From Solobacterium sp. (GTDB lineage: Bacteria > Bacillota_I > Bacilli_A > Erysipelotrichales > Erysipelotrichaceae), in NCBI GenBank assembly GCA_017543025.1, contig JAFYGX010000238.1, forward strand, positions 1-41,885: 41,885 nt of DNA, in the 5' to 3' direction. This document shows positions 19,156 to 26,585 of the stretch, one piece after another (within the stretch, counting starts at the first letter, position 1; each line of letters opens with the position of its first letter). A model generated the notes under the pieces. That model worked only from the letters and a program-made list of their open reading frames with translations. It had not been told where the DNA came from and made no database searches. A program made the position numbers and the translations under genes.

Positions 19156-20250
19156 ATGGAAAAAATGCGAAATACCTGGATGCGGAACAGCCGCGTTATC
19201 CTGATACTGCTGGCAGCGGTCTTTGCCCAAAGCATTACCGCGTGCGCAAAACCCGCACCTGCAAATGAAACAGAAGGCACTGCTGTGCCTGCGGTTTCCG
19301 CTGAACCGGCAAATGAGACGGAAGGCACTGCTGTACCCGAGGCTTCCGCCGAACCTGCCGGTAAGGCAGAAGACGCTTCTGCTGCGCAGACAGCGGATGA
19401 CACTGATCATATACAGCTGCAGCTGGGCTCTTCCAGATATTCCGTAAGCATTCCACGCGCATACCGCAACGGTGAAGTTACCATCGAGGAAGTCCAGGCC
19501 AATCAGGTCGCCTATTACTTCAGCCCGGATTCCGAAATGGATTTTGATATCTATCAGTTCCACCGGCCTGAAACGGAGATGACCCTGGAAGAGTACACGA
19601 AAAAGACAGCCGCTGATTTTAACGGCAGGGATGCGCAGACAAAGATGATCAACGGCATTGAAGTCGGAACCTATCTTTCCCGGGAAGTTTACGAAGGAAT
19701 TGAATATGATGTGATGACAGCGCTGATCGAGGATGACGGCGATTATATTGAGGTCGTGTTCTGGCTGGACGGCAGAAATGCCGGGCAGGAGGCATCTGAA
19801 ATCCTCAGCACCCTGTCGGAGGTGCAGACCTATGATCTGAATCTTGGCACGCTGCCGTTCTGCATGTCGGTTCCCGTAGACTACTCGCTTGGAGAGGAGG
19901 CCATAGAGGACGATGCAGAACACCGCCATTCCTGGTATTATTTCAGCGAAAACAGTCCGCTTGATTTTGATGTATACCAGTGGGGGAAAGAAGGCAATAC
20001 CCTGGAGAAATATGCGATCGAGGAGGCCAGGGCTTACGAAGCCGAGAGTGTGGATTACCGGACGGTCAATAATGTGTATCTGGCATATTATCACTCTTTC
20101 GAGGAGTACGAAGGACAGATGTATCCGGTGAGCAACTACCTCTTCGAGGATGGAAATTATTTCATGAAAATCTCATTCTGGCTGGACGGCGAAATCGCCG
20201 TGAGGCAGGCCGACCGGATTATATCCACCCTGCGCCGCACGGATGGCTGA
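19156..20250 (+). CDS. Lipoprotein with two copies of an unknown domain
   Basis: A 364-residue exported protein: basic N-terminus, hydrophobic stretch VILILLAAVFAQS and lipobox ITAC. A low-complexity Pro/Ala/Glu linker built from a 16-residue repeat (ANETEGTAVP...SAEP) follows. Then come two related domains of about 135 residues. The first has VAYYFSPDSEMDFDIYQF...LEEYTKK and the second SWYYFSENSPLDFDVYQW...LEKYAIE; both end in a phrase like VVFWLDGR or KISFWLDG and an ILSTL/IISTL helix. Function unknown. ATG 19156 is chosen because AAAAGGA (19141-19147) fits it. It is 55 bp behind the MscS-like channel gene, suggesting a surface partner of that channel. Confidence 0.8.
   Translation: MEKMRNTWMRNSRVILILLAAVFAQSITACAKPAPANETEGTAVPAVSAEPANETEGTAVPEASAEPAGKAEDASAAQTADDTDHIQLQLGSSRYSVSIPRAYRNGEVTIEEVQANQVAYYFSPDSEMDFDIYQFHRPETEMTLEEYTKKTAADFNGRDAQTKMINGIEVGTYLSREVYEGIEYDVMTALIEDDGDYIEVVFWLDGRNAGQEASEILSTLSEVQTYDLNLGTLPFCMSVPVDYSLGEEAIEDDAEHRHSWYYFSENSPLDFDVYQWGKEGNTLEKYAIEEARAYEAESVDYRTVNNVYLAYYHSFEEYEGQMYPVSNYLFEDGNYFMKISFWLDGEIAVRQADRIISTLRRTDG
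19261..19356 (+). repeat. Tandem repeat, 2 x 48 bp, inside the lipoprotein linker
   Basis: Two adjacent in-frame 48-bp units (19261-19308 and 19309-19356) each encode ANETEGTAVP followed by SAEP, with scattered silent and missense differences. Copy number may vary between strains. Confidence 0.85.
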
Positions 20251-20481
20251 CGGAAAAGAAAAAGCAGATCTGATGAATTCGGGATCAGAAAAACGAGATT
20301 AAATCAGCCGCTTTTTCCATACGCTCAAGCCAGCATAACGGATGCGTGTCTGCGCTGCCGGAACGAAAAATGAAGCGGGAGATTGCGATCAGAACGACGG
20401 ATGACAGAATTTCGGTTAAGATAATAGTAAGAATACCATGCGTGAATACAATGCGAATCAGAATCAATGGAGGAAAAACAG

Positions 20482-20811
20482 ATGAGTCAATTTCCGGAAC
20501 AGGACTGGAAGCTGCTGAGAAAAAAACTGCCTGAATGGCAGGAAGCGGCCATGGAACAGCTCTGCAGAGAGTATATCGGACTTCTGCAGAAAAATGAACC
20601 TGCATCCGAGAGATTCTGGACTCTGGAACAACGGATCAGAGAGGACAGAAAACGGACAGGAGTTGTCGCGGATATGAGACGGTCAAACGCAGAGCTCATT
20701 CTGCTGAATCTGCTTTCCGAGCAGGCGATCACAGAAGCGGATCTGGCGGATTTCAGTGAAGACACCAGAGACAGAGTTCTGACATTGCTGCAGTTCCGGA
20801 ATATGGAATGA
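20482..20811 (+). CDS. Unknown small cytosolic protein, 109 aa
   Basis: The protein is mainly alpha-helical and charged and begins MSQFPEQDWKLLRKKLPEWQE. It has phrases seen in a common but uncharacterised Firmicutes family: LCREYIGLL, RFWTLEQRIREDRK, and a C-terminal LNLLSEQAITEADL. No signal, membrane segment or metal motif is visible. ATG 20482 is preferred over ATG 20467 because TGGAGGA at 20468-20474 lies 7 bases before it. It stands alone and shares a bidirectional terminator with the convergent gene at 20886. Confidence 0.75.
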   Translation: MSQFPEQDWKLLRKKLPEWQEAAMEQLCREYIGLLQKNEPASERFWTLEQRIREDRKRTGVVADMRRSNAELILLNLLSEQAITEADLADFSEDTRDRVLTLLQFRNME

Positions 20812-20852
20812 GAGAACCGGGCTGGTTCTGTTCGTCAGGCAGGAATATGAAA

Positions 20853-20880
20853 AATACGGGCGTCGCTGCCCGTATTCTTC
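20853..20880. terminator. Bidirectional terminator between convergent small genes
   Basis: AATACGGGC (20853-20861) pairs with GCCCGTATT (20868-20876). The minus strand continues into TTTTTCA, so it best serves the minus-strand gene; the plus-strand T run is weaker. Confidence 0.8.
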
Positions 20881-20885
20881 GTGTT

Positions 20886-21176
20886 TCATTGAGGCCAGCC
20901 GTAGAATGTTTCGAAAAAGTCGCTGAACAGGATACTGTCAGGCGCAAGCCTGCCTTCCAGCACACTTCTGGTATAACGCTGAGCAGCTTCGTAATAATCC
21001 GCCTGGAATTTCTGCAGTTCATCATAGCTGCGTTTTTTCAGCATTTCAGTCAGTTCCATTGCTCTGTGATCGGTTTCTTCAATGTTTTCCGCTTCCCGAA
21101 GCGTAAATTCTCTGCCGCCGCTGACATGATGCATCTGTTCGTCGGCGATCTTACGTGCCGGGTTGAATTCGTTCAT
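20886..21176 (-). CDS. Small protein with a double-glycine leader-like N-terminus, 96 aa
   Basis: The first 21 residues end in HHVSGG. Counting back from the second Gly, hydrophobic residues fall at -4 (V18), -7 (M15) and -12 (I10), the pattern of class II bacteriocin and microcin leaders cut by C39 peptidases after GG. The remaining 75 residues are Cys-free, highly charged and helical (MELTEMLKKRSYDELQKFQADYYEAAQRY), unlike a typical bacteriocin core. No C39 transporter is in the window. It is divergent from sdpR-sdpI. It could be an exported peptide or signal, or a cytosolic protein in which the GG is coincidental. AAAGGA precedes the ATG at a long spacing of 12. Confidence 0.7.
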   Translation of the reverse strand: MNEFNPARKIADEQMHHVSGGREFTLREAENIEETDHRAMELTEMLKKRSYDELQKFQADYYEAAQRYTRSVLEGRLAPDSILFSDFFETFYGWPQ

Positions 21177-21283
21177 GGGGATATCCGTTCCTTTGTGTAG
21201 TGTAATATACGAAATACTGCGGTTCTGTCCGCATGCATGAGTCTTCCGGATCGGAAACAGAAGCTTCCGGCTGGACTTCTGCC

Positions 21284-21303
21284 ATTTAGAAAAAAATCTA
21301 AAT
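21284..21303. promoter_or_regulatory. Operator 1 of the sdpRI promoter
   Basis: The palindrome ATTTAGA-N6-TCTAAAT ends 5 bp before the -35 box. It shares the TTTAGA-N6-TCTAAA core with the second operator at 21341. It is a probable site for the ArsR-type repressor encoded downstream and could also affect the divergent gene. Confidence 0.75.
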
Positions 21304-21308
21304 AGCGG

Positions 21309-21337
21309 TTGAATCGTGCGAAACTGCTGGTTATACT
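21309..21337 (+). promoter_or_regulatory. Promoter of sdpR-sdpI
   Basis: TTGAAT (21309-21314) and TATACT (21332-21337) are separated by exactly 17 bp and sit between two identical-core palindromes. The transcription start is expected near 21344, inside operator 2. Confidence 0.8.
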
Positions 21338-21340
21338 GTG

Positions 21341-21358
21341 TTTAGAAAAGTTTCTAAA
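21341..21358. promoter_or_regulatory. Operator 2 of the sdpRI promoter
   Basis: TTTAGA-N6-TCTAAA covers the expected transcription start. Together with operator 1 it brackets the promoter, the usual arrangement for autorepression by an ArsR-family dimer. Confidence 0.78.
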
Positions 21359-21392
21359 TTGTTTTCGGATTCATTCCGGAAGGGAGGGAATA

Positions 21393-21677
21393 ATGTCCTT
21401 TGCAGAGACATTCAAGGCTTTGTCTGATCCGGTGCGCCGCGAGATCCTGGAGATGCTGAAACAGGGAAGGATGCCGGCTGGCGAGATTGCTTCTCATTTT
21501 GAAATGACAAATGCGACGATTTCCTATCATCTGAAGATTCTGAAACAGGCTGATCTCATTTTTGAAAGCCGGGAAAAGAATTACATTTACTATCAGCTGA
21601 ATACAACGGTACTGGAGGAGATCATTCTGTGGATTTCCGAACTCAGGGGAGGTGAACGAGATGCTGAAGAAGTATAA
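21393..21677 (+). CDS. sdpR: ArsR-family autorepressor, SdpR type
   Basis: A 94-residue winged-helix repressor with the family start FAETFKALSDPVRREILEML, recognition helix region MTNATISYHLKILKQADLI and wing ESREKNYIYYQLN. It lacks the Cys metal site of true metal-sensing ArsR proteins. It matches SdpR, the repressor that controls itself and the SdpI immunity protein. ATG 21393 follows AGGGAGGG at 21381-21388. The end overlaps the sdpI start by 17 bp, so the two are translationally coupled. The two TTTAGA/TCTAAA palindromes upstream are its likely operators. By analogy with B. subtilis, SdpI occupied by toxin sequesters SdpR at the membrane and induces the operon. Confidence 0.88.
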   Translation: MSFAETFKALSDPVRREILEMLKQGRMPAGEIASHFEMTNATISYHLKILKQADLIFESREKNYIYYQLNTTVLEEIILWISELRGGERDAEEV

Positions 21678-22305
21678 GAAAACACTGTTGATTACAAGCG
21701 CTGTCATCCTGCTTCCGATTGCGGTCGGATTGATTTACTGGGACCGGCTGCCTGATCCGATGGCGACGCATTTTGGTATGAACAATGAAGCGGATGGCTT
21801 TACCGGAAAGGCGTTTGCCGTGTTCGGACTGCCGCTGCTGATGCTTGCGGTGCAGTGGATCAGTGCGTTTGTGACAATGCATGATCCGCGAAGACAGAAT
21901 ATTTCCGGAAAGCTGTTCACGATGATTCTCTGGCTGATTCCGGTTATTACTCTGGTTGGTTCCGCCTATCTGTATGTGTACAATCTTGGCCATCGGCCGA
22001 ATATGGCGGTCTTTTCCCGCCTTCTGCTGGGAATTGTGTTTCTGGTGGTCGGTAATTATCTGCCGAAGATCAGACAGAATTATTCGATCGGAATCAAAGT
22101 TCCATGGACGCTTGCGGATGAAGATAACTGGAATCGTACGCATCGGCTTGCGGGGGCTCTCTGGATGGGCTGCGGTCTGTGTCTGTGTATTCTTGCGCTG
22201 ACAGGAAATGAATCGCTTTTCTGGACATTGGTTCCGATTGTGATTGCGACGGCGGTTCCGGTGATCTATTCGTTTCTGCAGTATCGATCCGGGCTGAACG
22301 GATGA
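21661..22305 (+). CDS. sdpI: SdpI-type immunity membrane protein
   Basis: A 214-residue protein with about six membrane segments. The N-terminal DUF1648 part has the phrase LPDPMATHFGMNNEADGF, and the SdpI domain contains VGNYLPKIRQNYSIGIKVPWTL and DEDNWNRTHRLAG. SdpI protects against the SDP cannibalism toxin and acts as the signal receptor that captures SdpR. No sdpABC toxin genes are in the window, so it may protect against a foreign toxin or another membrane-active peptide. ATG 21661 is chosen over GTG 21652 because AGGGGAGG is correctly spaced. It is followed by a strong terminator. Confidence 0.9.
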   Translation: MLKKYKKTLLITSAVILLPIAVGLIYWDRLPDPMATHFGMNNEADGFTGKAFAVFGLPLLMLAVQWISAFVTMHDPRRQNISGKLFTMILWLIPVITLVGSAYLYVYNLGHRPNMAVFSRLLLGIVFLVVGNYLPKIRQNYSIGIKVPWTLADEDNWNRTHRLAGALWMGCGLCLCILALTGNESLFWTLVPIVIATAVPVIYSFLQYRSGLNG

Positions 22306-22311
22306 CGGATG

Positions 22312-22342
22312 TGCTGAAGGACTGGCGTCCCTCAGCATTTTT
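22312..22342 (+). terminator. Intrinsic terminator after sdpI
   Basis: TGCTGA (22312-22317) pairs with TCAGCA (22332-22337) and GGAC with GTCC inside, around a TGGC loop; TTTTT follows. Confidence 0.88.
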
Positions 22343-22384
22343 GCTGGGGCAGGCGGAAGCGGTATTCTTGATAAGGGGGCTGAG

Positions 22385-22735
22385 ATGGTTGGGACATATA
22401 AAGTGATTACCTTATGCGGCAGTACGCGGTTCAGAACGGAATTCCTGGAGGTGCAGAAACAGCTTACCCTGGCTGGCAGAATTGTGATCAGCGTCGGGCT
22501 GTTCGGCCATTCCGGAGATGATGAAGTCTGGGAAGGGATGGATGAAGGAACCCTTACAGAAACAAAGAAAATGCTGGATGACATGCATAAGCGGAAGATT
22601 GATATGGCAGATGAAATCTTTGTGATTAATGTCGGAGGCTATATCGGCGCAAGCACCCGATCGGAAATTGCGTATGCCATAGCACATGGAAAACCGGTGC
22701 ATTATCTGGAAGAACCGGGTACTGAACAAAGATGA
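22385..22735 (+). CDS. Nucleoside 2-deoxyribosyltransferase-like protein (DUF4406 type)
   Basis: A 116-residue Rossmann-like protein with VITLCGSTRF at the N-terminus, VISVGLFGHSGDDEVWEGMDE in the middle and DMADEIFVINVGGYIGASTRSEIAYA near the C-terminus. These are the conserved parts of small proteins related to nucleoside 2-deoxyribosyltransferases that are common in Firmicutes and their phages. The Glu in STRSEI occupies the place of the catalytic glutamate of that superfamily. Its substrate is unknown; a role in nucleotide salvage or NAD-like cofactor turnover is inference. It is a single-gene unit between two terminators, the second overlapping its stop codon. Confidence 0.8.
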   Translation: MVGTYKVITLCGSTRFRTEFLEVQKQLTLAGRIVISVGLFGHSGDDEVWEGMDEGTLTETKKMLDDMHKRKIDMADEIFVINVGGYIGASTRSEIAYAIAHGKPVHYLEEPGTEQR

Positions 22736-22766
22736 TTCTGTCCGTTTAGCGGCAGGATCTTTTTTT
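22734..22766 (+). terminator. Intrinsic terminator overlapping the stop of the 116-aa gene
   Basis: GATTCTGTCCG (22734-22744) pairs with CGGCAGGATC (22750-22759), with small bulges, and is followed by TTTTTTT. Confidence 0.8.
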
Positions 22767-22827
22767 GCGAATATAATGAAAACAGAACCATTCCTGAAAC
22801 ACAGAAAATGGAAGAAGAGGGACGAGT

Positions 22828-25212
22828 ATGATGAAAAAGCTGATAATACCGGTTCTTTGTGTTGCCCTTTCCGCATCGCTTGCAGGATGCGGCGGAAGAA
22901 GTGAAACCACGGTGCAGGAAATGCGGCCGGCTGAGTCGGATGGACCGGCAGAGGTGACGGGTGCACAGGAAGTGGCACGGCCTGTGCTGGTATCCTTTTC
23001 GGATACGGTGTCGGAAAAAGCGGTTCAGGCGAAGGTGACGCCGCATGAAAAAGGGTCGTATGGCCTTGAAGATGCTGTGAATAAAGACAGTCTGATGCTT
23101 TCCGATAATATGAAGGACGACCTGAACAGGAATCTCTTTGCGGTTGGCCATGGTCTCGGGTTTGAGTTTCATGAGCTGTATGAAGAAAACAAGTATAACT
23201 ACTGCGCCAATTTTGTGACAGTGGATTCGCTCCTGCATACGTATCACCTTTACTATGAATATCTGCAGAAGAATGTGGAGAAGCAGTATCTTCTGGATCA
23301 TCTTCGGACAATGAGCGAATCGCTGCTTGCCTGCAGTCAGACACAGGCAGAGGCGCTTCGCGGTACGCCGTTTGAACAGGCGGCTGTGCGCAATACGGAT
23401 TATTTTTCGCTGGCTGTAGTGCTTTCGGGCGGAACAGCAGATCTTTCCGAACGGGCGGAACAGGAGCTGAAGCTGATCAGTGATGCGGCGGGAATCGGAC
23501 ATTCCCCGCTGTTTGAAACAGAAAATGAATATCTGCAGGATTATACCCAGTTCCGGCCGCGAGGCTATTATGCGGGAGACGCTGAACTTGAGAAGTATTT
23601 CCGTACGATGATGTGGTACGGACAGATGAATTTCACCCGTAAAGAAGAAGATCTCGAACGCAGCGCGTTGCTGTGTGTGAAAGCGATTCAGGACGCCGGC
23701 AAGGAAGACTGGGAAGCGATCTATCTGGTGACGGCATTTCTTGCGGGAGAAAGTGATGACAGCGGATTCTATGAGTATGAACCGCTGATGAAACAGGCAT
23801 ATGGGGAAACTGCTGAACTCAGTACAATTGCGAAAGATACGGATGCGTTTGAGAGATTTCATGCGCTGACCGGAACGCTGAAAGCGCCGAAAATCAACTC
23901 CATGGTAATCAGGGAAGAAGATGACCGGGATGAGAAAACAGCCGGTTTCCGGGTTATGGGGCAGCGGTTCTCAGTGGATGCGGCAATCATGCAGAAACTG
24001 GTCTACCGGGATGTGGAAGAAAATGAATTCCACGAGAAGCGAAAGCTGCCGGATGCGCTGGATGTGCCGGCGGCACTTGGTTCGGAAGAAGCGGAGAAGA
24101 TTCTGAAAGAGACTTCGAATGTGAGCCGGTTTCCGGATTATGCAGAGAATCTGGAATGGCTGAGAAATGAAGTGAAGAACGCCCCGGAACAGACCTGGCA
24201 CGCAAGCGTCAGCGTGGCATGGCTGAATATGCTGAGGCCTTTGCTGGAGGGAAACCGGGACGGATATCCGGATTTCATGCGAAGTGCAGAATGGAGCAGG
24301 AAAGACCTGACTTCGTTCCTTGGCAGTTATACTGAGCTGAAACATGACACCGTTCTGTATCAGAAACAGGTTCTGGCAGAGTTAGGCGCAGATGGCCCGA
24401 TTCCGGAATATGACGACCGGGGATATGTGGAACCGGAGCCACTCGTATACGGAAGACTGGCGGCGCTTTCTGAAAAGACAGCGGAAGGCCTGCAGTCATT
24501 CGGAATGATTTCGGAAGAAGATAAAGAATATATGCAGAACCTGAGTGAGCTCTCGAAACGTCTTAAAGTGATTTCGGAGAAAGAACTGCGGGAGGAACTG
24601 CCCTCGGATGAGGAATTTGATCTGATCCGGAATTACGGGGCAACCCTTGAACACCTCTGGCTCAGGACGGTAAAGGAGGAAGGCAGAGAACAATACAGAA
24701 CATCTGATTTTCCGGCAGCGCTGGTTACGGATATTGCGACAGACCCGGATTCGCAAACCTGTCTTCAGATTGCAAATGCGGAGCCGGCAATGATCGCAGT
24801 TCTGGTTTTCTTTGACGGAGCGGTGCATCTGACATCCGGAACGGTGTACCAGTTCTATCAGTTTGAACAGCCAATCAGCGAACGCATGACGGATCAGACC
24901 TGGCGGGAGCTCTGTGAGAGCTATGACCCGGAATACTTTCCGCCGCTGCCGGAATGGATTTCTTCTTATTCAAATGAACTGCTTCTGGTTCGGCAGAAGG
25001 TGATCGGAATGGCAGAAGTACGTGTGGAAGGTCTGAATGTGAGATCACAGCCTTCCCTGGACGGCGAAAAGCTCAGCACAGCGGGACAGGGACGGTATTA
25101 CAGCGTCTATGAAATAAAAGACGGAGACGGATATCGCTGGTACCGGATCGGAACGGATCGCTGGATCGCTGATCAGAACGGCAGATATATCGAATATTCA
25201 TCTTACCGATGA
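22828..25212 (+). CDS. DUF3160 lipoprotein with C-terminal SH3-like domain
   Basis: A 794-residue exported protein. The signal sequence MMKKLIIPVLCVALSASLAG has a lipobox LAGC (Cys about 21), then a short disordered linker. Residues of about 70-710 form a DUF3160 domain, with NYCANFVTVDSLLHTYHLYYEYL near the start and ALVTDIATDP and FDGAVHLTSGTVYQFYQF near the end. The last 65 residues look like a bacterial SH3 domain (VEGLNVRSQPSLDGE, YRWYRIGTDRWIAD), likely to bind cell wall. Function of DUF3160 is unknown. Its end overlaps the next gene (ATGA at 25209-25212), so the two are coupled. Confidence 0.88.
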   Translation: MMKKLIIPVLCVALSASLAGCGGRSETTVQEMRPAESDGPAEVTGAQEVARPVLVSFSDTVSEKAVQAKVTPHEKGSYGLEDAVNKDSLMLSDNMKDDLNRNLFAVGHGLGFEFHELYEENKYNYCANFVTVDSLLHTYHLYYEYLQKNVEKQYLLDHLRTMSESLLACSQTQAEALRGTPFEQAAVRNTDYFSLAVVLSGGTADLSERAEQELKLISDAAGIGHSPLFETENEYLQDYTQFRPRGYYAGDAELEKYFRTMMWYGQMNFTRKEEDLERSALLCVKAIQDAGKEDWEAIYLVTAFLAGESDDSGFYEYEPLMKQAYGETAELSTIAKDTDAFERFHALTGTLKAPKINSMVIREEDDRDEKTAGFRVMGQRFSVDAAIMQKLVYRDVEENEFHEKRKLPDALDVPAALGSEEAEKILKETSNVSRFPDYAENLEWLRNEVKNAPEQTWHASVSVAWLNMLRPLLEGNRDGYPDFMRSAEWSRKDLTSFLGSYTELKHDTVLYQKQVLAELGADGPIPEYDDRGYVEPEPLVYGRLAALSEKTAEGLQSFGMISEEDKEYMQNLSELSKRLKVISEKELREELPSDEEFDLIRNYGATLEHLWLRTVKEEGREQYRTSDFPAALVTDIATDPDSQTCLQIANAEPAMIAVLVFFDGAVHLTSGTVYQFYQFEQPISERMTDQTWRELCESYDPEYFPPLPEWISSYSNELLLVRQKVIGMAEVRVEGLNVRSQPSLDGEKLSTAGQGRYYSVYEIKDGDGYRWYRIGTDRWIADQNGRYIEYSSYR

Positions 25213-25736
25213 AACGTCCTCTGATCACAGCGGCAGTAATACTGTGTGCTGTGGGCGTTACGTTTCTGGCGTGGAAGCACGGGTATATTCTTCCTGGCTG
25301 GGTGCAGTTTAGGACAGCAGAACAGGAACTGCATGAACCGTATGATGCACTCCTGGTGCTGAAGCACAGAACGCTGTGTTACATGCGTGACGGAAGCGTG
25401 TTGTATCAGACGCCGGCAGACTGGTATGTTTCAGATGTTCTGACAGATGATTTTGATCAGGACGGGAAGCGTGAAGTACTGTTTCTTGTCTGGCGTCAGG
25501 GAGTATACGGGGCGTCCCATCCGTTCTGGGAGGAACCGGATACGGATTCGTTTTACCAGCATCTTTATATATTTGAAGAAACGGAAGAGGGACTGAAGCG
25601 GCAATGGATGTCCTCTGCGCTGCTTCCGATGTTTCGCTTCTGGCGGATTGAAGATCACAGACTTCATGTCACAGATCCGGAAGGCGATGAGTCGGTATGG
25701 ATCTGGCGGGGATATGGCGTGGAGCGGACAGACTGA
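25209..25736 (+). CDS. Membrane-anchored or secreted unknown protein, partner of the DUF3160 lipoprotein
   Basis: A 175-residue protein with an N-terminal hydrophobic segment (residues 4-22, LITAAVILCAVGVTFLAW), no lipobox, and a beta-rich extracytoplasmic part. The phrase LTDDFDQDGKREVLFLVWRQG resembles one FG-GAP/VCBS-type calcium-binding repeat. No family name can be given. It overlaps the DUF3160 gene by 4 bp, so the products are probably made together and may act together outside the membrane. Confidence 0.78.
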   Translation: MKRPLITAAVILCAVGVTFLAWKHGYILPGWVQFRTAEQELHEPYDALLVLKHRTLCYMRDGSVLYQTPADWYVSDVLTDDFDQDGKREVLFLVWRQGVYGASHPFWEEPDTDSFYQHLYIFEETEEGLKRQWMSSALLPMFRFWRIEDHRLHVTDPEGDESVWIWRGYGVERTD

Positions 25737-25785
25737 AGGGAAAACGGCAGGCAGCAGATGAAGTACAGGAAAGAGAGGGCCAGGG

Positions 25786-26400
25786 ATGCAGGAACGATTG
25801 AAGAAGCAGCTGGACTTTGCGCTTGAAATTGACAGGGAGAAGAATATTTTCCGGCAGACACATCTGTCGCATGGCGGACGGAGAGAAAATGATGCGGAAC
25901 ATGCATGGCACATGGCGGTGATGGCGTATCTTCTGCAGGAATACTCCAATCAGAAAATTGATATCGCAAAAGTAATGGCGATGTGTCTGATTCACGATAT
26001 CGTTGAAATTGATGCGGGTGATACGTACGCCTATGACAAGGAAGGACGGAAAACGCAGAAGACAAGAGAAGACGCTGCGAAAGAGCGGATTTTCTCAATT
26101 CTTCCGGATGATCAGAAAGCGGAACTGATCGCGCTGTTTGACGAATTTGAGGCATTTGAAACTTCAGAATCAAAATTCGCGCATGCAATGGACAATCTTC
26201 AGCCGCTCCTTCTGAATCACAGCAACCACGGAGGCGACTGGAAGGAACATAGCGTTACTTCGGAAGATGTCTATGGCAGGCAGCGTCAGACAGCGCTGGG
26301 ATCTCAGGTGCTGTTTCAGGCGGCGGATGAGATTCTGAAGGAACATATACGAAACGGAGAACTTCCGAAAAAGAAGGAGAAGGAGCAGAAAGCGGGGTGA
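25786..26400 (+). CDS. HD-domain hydrolase, YfbR/HDDC2-like
   Basis: A 204-residue metal-dependent phosphohydrolase. The HD motif residues are visible: H of DAEHAWHMAVMAY, the HD pair in MCLIHDIVEIDAGDT, and a C-terminal Asp in AMDNLQPLLLNH. The arrangement matches the HDDC2/YfbR group of 5'-deoxynucleotidases acting on nucleoside monophosphates. It ends in a Lys-rich tail (PKKKEKEQKAG). ATG 25786 follows GAGGGCCAGGG. It is 49 bp after the previous gene, with a short weak hairpin at its stop codon. Confidence 0.87.
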   Translation: MQERLKKQLDFALEIDREKNIFRQTHLSHGGRRENDAEHAWHMAVMAYLLQEYSNQKIDIAKVMAMCLIHDIVEIDAGDTYAYDKEGRKTQKTREDAAKERIFSILPDDQKAELIALFDEFEAFETSESKFAHAMDNLQPLLLNHSNHGGDWKEHSVTSEDVYGRQRQTALGSQVLFQAADEILKEHIRNGELPKKKEKEQKAG

Positions 26401-26412
26401 ACCCGTTTTCTT
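26392..26412 (+). terminator. Short possible terminator at the end of the HD gene
   Basis: GCGGG (26392-26396) can pair with CCCGT (26402-26406) before TTTCTTTCT. The stem is only 4-5 bp and overlaps the stop codon. Confidence 0.4.
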
Positions 26413-26452
26413 TCTGTGCCAGGGAGCCTGTGTGGAGAACAAAAAATATAAT

Positions 26453-26464
26453 TTGGTACCGAAA
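26453..26464. promoter_or_regulatory. Operator 1 of the marR gene
   Basis: TTTGGTACCGAA, almost identical to the perfect palindrome at 26501, ends 4 bp before the -35 box. Confidence 0.72.
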
Positions 26465-26468
26465 TATA

Positions 26469-26497
26469 TTGACGGGAATAAACGGACCGGATATATT
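26469..26497 (+). promoter_or_regulatory. Promoter of the marR gene
   Basis: TTGACG (26469-26474) and TATATT (26492-26497) with a 17-bp spacer, bracketed by two GGTACC-centred palindromes. Confidence 0.82.
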
Positions 26498-26500
26498 TAG

Positions 26501-26512
26501 TTTGGTACCAAA
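26501..26512. promoter_or_regulatory. Operator 2 of the marR gene
   Basis: The perfect 12-bp palindrome TTTGGTACCAAA lies 4 bp after the -10 box, over the expected transcription start. It is a probable autorepression site for the MarR protein. Confidence 0.78.
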
Positions 26513-26585
26513 CAATACAGCGGAGAATTACAGACATTGTCACACAGAAAAAATGCAGCGTGGCTGCAGAAAGGAACTGAAACAA

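Noticed and set aside
20285..20605. Minus-strand frame with one hydrophobic segment
   Set aside because: It overlaps the 109-aa gene, its hydrophobic part has no in-frame ATG near it, and no ribosome site is seen.
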